From: Planctomycetota bacterium
Lineage (GTDB): Bacteria; Planctomycetota; Planctomycetia; Gemmatales; Gemmataceae
Direction: 5' to 3'
Assembly: GCA_009920765.1 (NCBI GenBank)
Contig: RFZJ01000037.1
Coordinates: 1 to 36,547 of the forward strand
DNA length: 36,547 nucleotides
Shown: piece by piece, positions 15,692 to 22,678 of the stretch
Layout of the letters: each line of letters begins with the position of its first letter
How positions within the stretch are numbered: position 1 is the stretch's first letter
Program-made: the position numbers and the translations under genes
The notes under the pieces: model-generated
Told to the model about the DNA's origin: nothing
Seen by the model: the letters and a program-made list of their open reading frames with translations, nothing else
Database searches by the model: none

Positions 15692-17011
15692 CTAGAGCCG
15701 GGTGATTCGATAATTAGGATGATCCGCCGTGAATAGATCGGGCAGTAATCGTGCTCCAAGCCCCGCTCGGGCAGGCAATGCAATGTGCCCTTTTTCAACT
15801 TTAATTGGCTCATCTATCAATAGTGGGTAAAGGGTTTTTATATGTGCCCTTACTGTTTCTTGATAAGTCACGTTGGTGCAGCAAGACGAGATATGCAATC
15901 CAGAAAGCAGAGTTAATGGGCCTGTGCAATCATGCATTAATGCTGGCACATTAAACACCTGGGCGAATTCTGCAGCCCTTCGGGTTTCACTAATGCCACC
16001 TACCCAAGTTGGATCTATCATTACATAATCTGCAGCTTTTTGTATCAGCACCTGGCGGTACTCCTCGCGGCTGACAAGCATTTCACTTACCGCAATCGGA
16101 ACTTGCGCTCGATCGCGAAAATCTGCAATGGTATCGACACAATCAGGCCGGATGATGTCTTCCATCCAAAGTGGTTTAATCTCGCGCATGGATTCCGCGA
16201 TTCGAAGTGCAGCAGGCAAAGAAAAGAAGCCATGGCCATCGAGCATCAGTTCCATTTTAAGTCCGACCCTGTTGCGGATTTCGTGCAAGGGCTTTAGCGC
16301 CTGTTCAAGGTCGGGCCAAGAAATACGGTGCCCACCCGATTTTAAATAGACCTGATCTAAAGACCAAGTTTTCATTGCGGTGTAGCCTTCAGAAAGAAGT
16401 TCTTCCGCAAGATCTGCAGCGTGGTAAACGCTATTGTAATTATCTTCAAGAGGGCCCGGTTTACCCGGGTCACCATGGCCTGGCCAACCTTGGGCATCGG
16501 GGGAATCTTTGGGTCTGCGGCCGTAAGTAGGCCCACCACAACTATTGTAAACGGGTATAAGATCCCTAACCGGGCCACCCAAAAGCTTCCATATTGGCTG
16601 TTTGGTAAGTTGCCCTAGGATATCCCAAAGAGCGAGGTCGATTGCAGAGATCGCGCGAAGTTCACAACCCCGTGCTCCAAATGCAGAGGCTCTTTCATAA
16701 AGAAAACGCCAGTGGCTTTCAATGGCCGTGGCATCTGCGCCGAGCAATCTGCGGGCCATCCAGTCGTGTAAAGTTGCTGCAACAGCGTGTGGAATATAAT
16801 AGGACTCCCCATGGCCTATTACGGGGGTTCCATCGACTGTTCCTGCATCGGTGTGGATGCGCAGAAGCACAAGTCCCGCCATGATGTCGTGTGGGATAAG
16901 AGTTTCGATCGCGACAATTCTTGGGCCGTTGCGAAAGGCGTGCTGTTGAGTAGGGCCCGATGCACGTGCAATATATCCTGAATGGTCAGATTGTTTGTTG
17001 GAGTTGCTCAA
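15692..17011 (-). CDS. Enolase-superfamily enzyme (mandelate racemase/muconate lactonizing family), likely acid-sugar dehydratase
   Basis: About 439 residues. The N-terminal capping domain is followed by a TIM barrel. Counting from the TTG at 17011, the metal ligands are D258 (MLDGHGFF), E284 (WMEDII) and E310 (AVSEML). H260 in the D-G-H motif matches the D-x-H of galactonate/mannonate-dehydratase-like subgroups. D333 (MIDPTWVGGI) and H360 (MHDCTG) form the expected Asp-His dyad, and K214 lies in YTAMKTW. The family abstracts a proton alpha to a carboxylate; acid-sugar dehydration is the best guess, substrate unknown. No ATG exists before the first core strand. The TTG at 17011 has AAGAGG 6 nt upstream; the longer frame to TTG 17038 lacks a ribosome site. 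It lies 80 nt downstream of ccsA on the same strand. Confidence 0.83.
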   Translation of the reverse strand: MSNSNKQSDHSGYIARASGPTQQHAFRNGPRIVAIETLIPHDIMAGLVLLRIHTDAGTVDGTPVIGHGESYYIPHAVAATLHDWMARRLLGADATAIESHWRFLYERASAFGARGCELRAISAIDLALWDILGQLTKQPIWKLLGGPVRDLIPVYNSCGGPTYGRRPKDSPDAQGWPGHGDPGKPGPLEDNYNSVYHAADLAEELLSEGYTAMKTWSLDQVYLKSGGHRISWPDLEQALKPLHEIRNRVGLKMELMLDGHGFFSLPAALRIAESMREIKPLWMEDIIRPDCVDTIADFRDRAQVPIAVSEMLVSREEYRQVLIQKAADYVMIDPTWVGGISETRRAAEFAQVFNVPALMHDCTGPLTLLSGLHISSCCTNVTYQETVRAHIKTLYPLLIDEPIKVEKGHIALPARAGLGARLLPDLFTADHPNYRITRL

Positions 17012-17091
17012 GCTATTCCTCTTGGTATGAAGTTTCAAGCGTTGAAAGACAACGGCAATTTGAATCCAAGGCCCAGTATTGCTTTATGTTT

Positions 17092-18930
17092 TTAAGCTTG
17101 TTTAGGTTGAAGCTTTGCAGGGTTGCTGCCGTTTTGTTGGGCAATTCTGCTACTTAGCCAGTGCTGCCTGGGGATAAGGCCAATGCCAATAAGTGCAAGT
17201 TGGCTGATCCAAAAAGCGGTTAGCCCCCAAGCCAATTGATCGTTAAAACCATAGGCATGAAGTCCGACTCCAAGTTGATTGGTGCCAAACCAAGACCACC
17301 CGGTGATCATATTTCCTGCGATGGAAAGGAGTGCAACACCGCGGTTTTTAGCCATGCCGCCCCAGCGGGCATGAAGAATGATCGCATTCCAAATAACGAT
17401 AAGGAGTGCGCCATTTTCTTTGGGATCCCAGCCCCAGAAACGGCCCCAGGATTGATCAGCCCAAATGCCACCTAGCACGGTTCCTACAAAACTGAAAAGC
17501 ATTGCAAAACAAACCACACCATAAATCATTTGAGTGAGGGACTTGTCCCGTTCGGGGGTAAGAGTGGTGGTTACTATGCCCATAAGTACATAAATAATGC
17601 CTAGAAAACCTGCGACGAATGTGGCGGTGTAACCCAGTGTTACGCAAGTAACATGCGTTGCGAGCCAGAAATTAGTATCGAGAACCGCTTGCATCATTTC
17701 CAAAGTATCACCCTCAGCGGAAAGATGCTGGGCGATTAAAAGGGTTAATGCACCTGTGACGGAGCCAACAATATTGCCTATGCCATTTTTATAAATGCCC
17801 TCGAGCATTAGGCAGCCAAGAACGCACCCCCAGCCAATGAAAATTGCTGAGGAATAAAGGTTGGTGACAGGGGGTCTGCCTTGGATATGCATTCTGGAAC
17901 CCAGCGCCCATGTATGAACGAGAAGGGTTAGTATGCAAAGCCAAAAAGCAGTTTTGTTGAGTGTTGTGGGGGCAGCAACCCAGGCAAAGCATGAAATCAA
18001 AAAGACGAATAAGTAAACGACAATGCAATGATAAAAAGGTGAGAAATGATTGAAGAACACTTCGAATCCTGAAATTTCTGATTGTACTGGCAATTCCTTG
18101 GTGATTAAGCTCCGGTATTCTACAAGGGCCTTGTTGAAAGCAAGGGGTTCATTTTTAAGGTAGGAAAGAAGCATTTGGCCAAAGACACTTACAGCAGGAT
18201 TCATCCCAGCATTTGGATCTGCCTGATTGGCGTTTCGCGATTCGAGTGCGGCCTGCATGAAAGGTTTCCAATCTTCACCCTTGCCCGCAGGGATGACCAA
18301 TGGTGTCTGCAAGGAGGCAATTTCCATGTACGACTGCAAGTGATGGGCCAGTTGTAAAACGCTTTTGTCAAATGCATCCCTCTTTGCATTTTCTTTTTGG
18401 TCTGCAGCTTTGCCAGCCTTTTCGAGTTCACCCAATTGAGGTGCGAACTCCTCGATCGAGTAACGCAGGCCTGGTCTGGGTTGCAATGCCAAAAGGCCAA
18501 GAAGTTGATCGTTTTCGATGCGGAAAACCTTGTGTTTTTCTGCAATGTGATTTTCTGAAAACTTACTGGTCATGACATCGAGCAGCCATCGCACCGCAGG
18601 TTGCCTTTTATCTTTTTCATTTAATGAAGCATAGGTTTTGTTTTCTTCAGGGGTTCGGGGATTTTTGTTTTTGAGGGTGGTTAGTTCAGCCTTTTCCTTT
18701 TCACTTATGTCGGGCTTGAATGTTTGAAAGCCATCGTTCATCACCATGAGCGAAACACGGGCAAAGGTGTCCATGGGTTTGATGCGGCCACGGTCTACAA
18801 TGGGCAGTCTTGCAAATTCTTGAAGGTGGAAACCCTCTGCTGGATCTAAAGGTTGTGCAGCTTGAAAGTAGAAATAAGTGAATCCAAGAATGACTGCAAT
18901 AGCTGGAACGATGAGGTTTGATTTATGCAT
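17092..18930 (-). CDS. ccsA: Cytochrome c biogenesis protein CcsA-type (System II), with long N-terminal part
   Basis: A 612-residue membrane protein. The haem-handling WWD motif is clear (WGRFWGWDPKENGALLIVIW). Further conserved stretches are NAIILHARWGG and a multi-helix C-terminal half of about eight transmembrane segments. The N-terminal 300 residues contain one helix and an extracytoplasmic part with RLPIVDRGRIKPMDTFARVS, a motif typical of extended CcsA proteins. With ResB it passes haem across the membrane and attaches it to CXXCH sites on exported apocytochromes. The ATG at 18930 overlaps the end of resB by 8 nt and has GAGG upstream. A longer frame to 19002 would add 24 residues lacking a ribosome site and is rejected. 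Confidence 0.92.
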   Translation of the reverse strand: MHKSNLIVPAIAVILGFTYFYFQAAQPLDPAEGFHLQEFARLPIVDRGRIKPMDTFARVSLMVMNDGFQTFKPDISEKEKAELTTLKNKNPRTPEENKTYASLNEKDKRQPAVRWLLDVMTSKFSENHIAEKHKVFRIENDQLLGLLALQPRPGLRYSIEEFAPQLGELEKAGKAADQKENAKRDAFDKSVLQLAHHLQSYMEIASLQTPLVIPAGKGEDWKPFMQAALESRNANQADPNAGMNPAVSVFGQMLLSYLKNEPLAFNKALVEYRSLITKELPVQSEISGFEVFFNHFSPFYHCIVVYLFVFLISCFAWVAAPTTLNKTAFWLCILTLLVHTWALGSRMHIQGRPPVTNLYSSAIFIGWGCVLGCLMLEGIYKNGIGNIVGSVTGALTLLIAQHLSAEGDTLEMMQAVLDTNFWLATHVTCVTLGYTATFVAGFLGIIYVLMGIVTTTLTPERDKSLTQMIYGVVCFAMLFSFVGTVLGGIWADQSWGRFWGWDPKENGALLIVIWNAIILHARWGGMAKNRGVALLSIAGNMITGWSWFGTNQLGVGLHAYGFNDQLAWGLTAFWISQLALIGIGLIPRQHWLSSRIAQQNGSNPAKLQPKQA

Positions 18931-20239
18931 TGGAAGTTGCCCTCTGCTTGAGGAATGTATTAAGGTGCATGCCAAAATGGAGTAGCATGCCAAATGAGAC
19001 AACCAAACAGGAAAGGTAAGGCATGAGCCAGCCGGGATTTCTTACAACTTGAAGGATGGTACCTTTGTCGTTTGGCAGGAAACCAGATTGATAGAAAGTT
19101 TCGCCATCATAGCGAAGCGGATTATTCATGGAGATGAGTGTTTCCCTGGTTTCGTTCAGGTTTTCGTTGGAGAGTTTAATTTTGCTAGAGAAGTTTTTTG
19201 GGGTGTTCGTTCCAAGGTAGCGTTCATGCTTGAATTCGATGAGTTCCATGGAGAAAGGTTTGTAAGAACGTTTGAACCTAAGTGCCATCTCGATTTTTTT
19301 TCCATCTTCTGTGACAACAGATTGCGTTGGTTTTAATGAAGAAAGGGAAAGCCAGAGGGAGGCAAGATAGGTTCCTAAGCTTTTGCCAGTTTTTTTATCG
19401 ATCAGGTTGACGTAAGCGGAGGGCAGGTCAATTTTTTGATCTTTATCAGTACCGGAGGCTTCGTTTTTTTCATTTGCCCGAATTCTAATCCCATCCCCGG
19501 TGTTGGCGAGATTTGCAACCGTGGCATTTTTTTCGGGGTCAATTTCTTCGACTGAGGAGTTATTCATATACTTGATCACTTCGATGTCGAAAGGAAGGAG
19601 GGGGGTTGAAATTTTGCCTCCTGTTCTAAGAAGATGGTTTGGAATGACCACGACTTTTTCTTTTTTGGGAACTGAATAGTCAGAAAACGCAAGCTCAGGA
19701 CCATTGACTTTTCCCATGAATCCTGATGTTTCTTTTAATTCAAGATAATTGGTTACGCCCCCTTGTTCGATCGTCATGTTTCCTTCAACTGCGAAAATTC
19801 CTGTAATTAATTCTCCAAGCATCAACAGGATCAGGCCGGCATGAATGGAGATGATACCAATTCGTTTGGTGGAAAATTTGAATCTAATGGCATGGGCAGC
19901 AAGCAGGTTGGCAAGTAGAAGCCCACCGATGGTCCAACCACCCGGAAAAGGAAAAGAGCCAGGCCATTGAGCCGTTGGAGATACCCAGCGGAAGGTTTGG
20001 CAAAATCTGGCAAAAACTTGGTTGGGGATGAAAACATAAAAGGATCGGAAGTAATCGCTTACCGCAGTCCAGATTGGGTTGTCAACTTGTGCCAGAGTTC
20101 CTGCAAAAACCAAGATCAGGGAAAGAATAAAGAGCACCACTGTTAATTGCAATGATGCAAGAGGTTTTAAAATCTTAGATACGTTGAATTGGGGCTTTTT
20201 ATCTGGGTTGTATTTGTTTTTTGATTCGGGTTCACTCAT
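18923..20239 (-). CDS. resB: ResB-like cytochrome c biogenesis protein (System II)
   Basis: A 438-residue ResB/Ccs1 family protein. Transmembrane segments lie near 30-50 (LQLTVVLFILSLILVFAGTL), 105-120 (GGLLLANLLAAHAI), 128-150 (GIISIHAGLILLMLGELITG) and at the C-terminus (LMPYLSCLVVSFGMLLHFGM). A large extracytoplasmic domain sits between the third and last helix, as in the family. It works with CcsA in haem delivery to apocytochromes. The ATG shares one base with the stop of the upstream lipoprotein gene (TAATG), and the 3' end overlaps ccsA, so lipoprotein, resB and ccsA are translationally coupled. The name is given from layout and partner; sequence identity was not measured. Confidence 0.88.
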   Translation of the reverse strand: MSEPESKNKYNPDKKPQFNVSKILKPLASLQLTVVLFILSLILVFAGTLAQVDNPIWTAVSDYFRSFYVFIPNQVFARFCQTFRWVSPTAQWPGSFPFPGGWTIGGLLLANLLAAHAIRFKFSTKRIGIISIHAGLILLMLGELITGIFAVEGNMTIEQGGVTNYLELKETSGFMGKVNGPELAFSDYSVPKKEKVVVIPNHLLRTGGKISTPLLPFDIEVIKYMNNSSVEEIDPEKNATVANLANTGDGIRIRANEKNEASGTDKDQKIDLPSAYVNLIDKKTGKSLGTYLASLWLSLSSLKPTQSVVTEDGKKIEMALRFKRSYKPFSMELIEFKHERYLGTNTPKNFSSKIKLSNENLNETRETLISMNNPLRYDGETFYQSGFLPNDKGTILQVVRNPGWLMPYLSCLVVSFGMLLHFGMHLNTFLKQRATSNA

Positions 20240-21306
20240 TATTTTGCTCCCTCTGCAAATTGAAGAGAAGATACAAAGCTTTCGAAACTTTGCTTCTGCA
20301 TTTTAACAACCGTATTTGGGCCCTTCATCTTCACAAACCAAGTGGTATCAGGCGTGCTTATTACCGCGCCCAAAATTCGATCATTACTACCCTCGATATC
20401 AATACATAGTGCAACACCGGATTTTGTTTGAAGTTTGGTAAGGGCGCCAGTGATCATTTCGGGCGATTGAGGAGCAAGGCCTACTTGTTGACGCCAACGA
20501 TTGATGTTACTTTCAAGGCCGCCTGCTGGCCCAGCTAGAGGAGTCAATGTAATGTCAGCTTTTCCAGCAGTTTCATTAACCTTGAAGGTTGCAAGGCTCA
20601 TTGCGGAATTGGGTACTTGTTCCCACGTATCAGGTTTCCTGAATTCCTTGACTCCTGGTGAGGCTTGATTTGCTGGCGGATTAACGGGCATTTTTGGGAA
20701 TGTTTTTGCAAATGGCGGAGTCATTGCACCTTTTTTGCCACCAGGCCCCGTGTAGTCTGCAATTATGGCTTCAATGCCTTGTATGGTTTCTTTTCTGATA
20801 ACCGTGGCAAGATCACCATCAGATACAGGCCCCAACCCCACTTGTTCACGCCAGCGATTGATATTGGCTAGTATGGATCCTGCATCTTTGCCCAACTTAA
20901 TAACGGTTAGTTCCAGTTTGGGATTTGCTTCGGGGTCAATAAGGAAGGTGGCATACCGAAGTTCGTTGGTTTTACCTGCTTTCCAATTTGCGGGGGCATT
21001 CCATTGGATGGGCGGGGTTGAGCCTTCCGCCCCAAACCGAACCGTACGAATAAAGTTTTCAAACTCTTCAGTTTTTGTGGAAAGTTTGCTGGCGGGTCCC
21101 ATAAGCTTGAAAAACCAAGTGGACTCCCCCTGTGAAAATATTGCAGCCAGCAAGCGGACAGGTTCCCCGGTTGGCGAATTTCTTTCTGGTGGATCGAGGC
21201 GATTTACCTCATAGGTGGTGATTTCTTCTTTTTTGCAACCTTGAGCTAAAAAGGTTAACAGAATAACCAAGCTGATTTTAACCAAATTTAATGCACTCTT
21301 TGTCAT
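20239..21306 (-). CDS. Lipoprotein with duplicated modules, upstream of resB-ccsA
   Basis: A 355-residue predicted lipoprotein. From the ATG at 21306, a signal peptide ends in a lipobox LAQGC with C24 as the lipid site. Two module types recur. Module A contains NINRWREQVGLGPVS in one copy and NINRWRQQVGLAPQS in the other, each preceded by a Trp-containing stretch and ATF. Module B contains STWFFKLMGP and TTWFVKMKGP, each followed by a Phe-rich helix ending in RF or QF. Their order is B-A-A-B. The start at 21306 has AGGAAA upstream; the longer frame to 21330 has no ribosome site. It shares one base with resB, suggesting an envelope role connected to cytochrome maturation, though no known maturation motif such as CXXC is seen. 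Confidence 0.82.
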   Translation of the reverse strand: MTKSALNLVKISLVILLTFLAQGCKKEEITTYEVNRLDPPERNSPTGEPVRLLAAIFSQGESTWFFKLMGPASKLSTKTEEFENFIRTVRFGAEGSTPPIQWNAPANWKAGKTNELRYATFLIDPEANPKLELTVIKLGKDAGSILANINRWREQVGLGPVSDGDLATVIRKETIQGIEAIIADYTGPGGKKGAMTPPFAKTFPKMPVNPPANQASPGVKEFRKPDTWEQVPNSAMSLATFKVNETAGKADITLTPLAGPAGGLESNINRWRQQVGLAPQSPEMITGALTKLQTKSGVALCIDIEGSNDRILGAVISTPDTTWFVKMKGPNTVVKMQKQSFESFVSSLQFAEGAK

Positions 21307-21489
21307 TCGATTTCCTGCAAAGTTTATCATTGTGATTTTATCTTAGCCTAGGGCCGTAACTTCATGAAACAATTTAGTGAAATAGTTTCTTCCAATTCCT
21401 TGGTTTGGTTTCATAGGGAGATTGTTCGACTTCATTGCCATTTTCAACTTTTCAACTTCATGTTGAATGCTTGGATTAATATTTCGGGT

Positions 21490-21789
21490 TTAGGAAGGCG
21501 GGTTTTTATCATCGTCGAAACGAAATTCTTCATGAACTGGTCTTTCTTCACTTTTTCTGGTTCGGTCTCTTTTCATAAGGGCATATCTTCGCATTTGATC
21601 ATGTTTTTGAAATGAAAAAGATGACCATAGTCTGGCGCCATTCCACCCCGCAAGCAATAAAGCCAACCACCCAGCATTTAGGGTACTATCACCTAATTTA
21701 ATCCCCGGACTGGGATTACCAGTAATTGGTTCATAGAGCAAAAGTCCGCATCCAAGTAGAATCCAGGTGGAACCTAAAAAAATATTCAT
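21490..21789 (-). CDS. Small membrane protein with two predicted transmembrane helices
   Basis: A 99-residue protein of unknown function. It has two hydrophobic helices, near residues 3-19 (IFLGSTWILLGCGLLLY) and 38-52 (AGWLALLLAGWNGARLW), and a highly charged C-terminal tail (RRYALMKRDRTRKSEERPVH) likely cytoplasmic. The ATG at 21789 gives a hydrophobic start; an in-frame extension to 21819 adds ten residues without support. No strong ribosome site is seen. It lies about 180 nt upstream of the lipoprotein-resB-ccsA operon on the same strand and could be its first gene. I consider it real because of the clean two-helix design. Confidence 0.55.
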   Translation of the reverse strand: MNIFLGSTWILLGCGLLLYEPITGNPSPGIKLGDSTLNAGWLALLLAGWNGARLWSSFSFQKHDQMRRYALMKRDRTRKSEERPVHEEFRFDDDKNPPS

Positions 21790-21802
21790 GAGCACTATCT
21801 CA

Positions 21803-21919
21803 TTGTACTGTAATCCCAAACAGTTATTCTAATTATCTATCCAAAGCTTGAAAGGTACAATCAAAATTATTTCGTTTGTACTGTAGTTATGTAATAATTG
21901 TTTCTTGGATAAATTATCC
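21803..21919. promoter_or_regulatory. Divergent spacer with 10-bp direct repeat and a palindrome before the RraA-like gene
   Basis: TTGTACTGTA occurs twice in direct orientation (21803-21812 and 21876-21885), with an inverted partial copy (GGTACAA, near 21854) between them. A 13-bp palindrome, GGATAA-A-TTATCC at 21907-21919, ends 3 nt before the CGGAG ribosome site of the gene at 21934. Repeated TTGTAC elements between two divergent genes suggest a regulator site; the palindrome position would suit a repressor acting on the RraA-like gene. Confidence 0.35.
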
Positions 21920-21933
21920 TTACGGAGATTAAT

Positions 21934-22677
21934 ATGCAGTTGGAAATTCTAACCCCCGAGTTAATCAGCCTTTTACGCAAATATGACACGCCCACCATTT
22001 GTAATGTAGTTGAGTTGCTGGATTTAAGGCCCAGATCTTCCGGGTACATGGATAAACGAATTCAGGCTTGTTTCCCCACTCTTCCCCCAATGGTTGGCTA
22101 TGCCAGCACAGCAACATTCAGGTCTGCTGCCCCGCCAAGAGGTGGTAATGTCTATGCCGGGCTTTCAGGGCAACTTGAAGACTTTAAAAAGTACCCCGGC
22201 CCTGCGGTTGTCGTATTTCAAGATCTTGATGAACCTTCCGCCTCTGCAACTTTTGGCGAGGTTATGTGTACTACTTATAAAACTTTTGGCGCTGCAGGCT
22301 TGATCACCAGTGGAACAGGTCGTGATCTCGATCAGGTTGCTGCAATTGATTTCCCTGTTTTTACTTCAGGAACAGCTTGTGCTCACGGATATTGCCAAAT
22401 CTTGGATATTGGTGTGGGCGTCCATGTAGGTGGGGTTACTATTTTCCCGGGCGATATAATCCATGCAGATAGAAATGGCGTAACCACGATCCCGAATGGC
22501 ACTGCATCAATTGTTGCCAATGCTTGTGCGGAATATATGGCTGCGGAGGCTGTAATCATGGATTATTTAAAAACTAGCAAACCAACGGTTGCAGGTTTCA
22601 CTGCTGCTAGGGAAGAATGCAAAAAGAAAATTGATGCGTTGGGGGTTAAATTAACCGCAATGGTATCGAAAAAATAA
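21934..22677 (+). CDS. RraA-like protein (HMG aldolase / demethylmenaquinone methyltransferase-like fold)
   Basis: A 247-residue member of the RraA-like family. Conserved features are the N-terminal LLRKYDTPTICNVVELLDL, TSGTGRDLDQ with the family Arg-Asp pair, FPVFTSG, and the strong GDIIHADRNGVTTIP motif near the C-terminus. Family members include 4-hydroxy-4-methyl-2-oxoglutarate/oxaloacetate aldolases and RNase E inhibitors. The RD pair and DIIHAD motif favour a metal-dependent aldolase or decarboxylase; the regulator function is unlikely outside Proteobacteria. The C-terminal extension of about 50 residues is helical. CGGAG lies about 7 nt before the ATG. Its stop is 1 nt from that of the convergent protease gene. 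Confidence 0.85.
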   Translation: MQLEILTPELISLLRKYDTPTICNVVELLDLRPRSSGYMDKRIQACFPTLPPMVGYASTATFRSAAPPRGGNVYAGLSGQLEDFKKYPGPAVVVFQDLDEPSASATFGEVMCTTYKTFGAAGLITSGTGRDLDQVAAIDFPVFTSGTACAHGYCQILDIGVGVHVGGVTIFPGDIIHADRNGVTTIPNGTASIVANACAEYMAAEAVIMDYLKTSKPTVAGFTAAREECKKKIDALGVKLTAMVSKK

Positions 22678-22678
22678 G

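Noticed and set aside
18931..19002. 24-residue N-terminal extension of CcsA
   Set aside because: No ribosome site, and the ATG at 18930 has GAGG and the usual overlap with resB.
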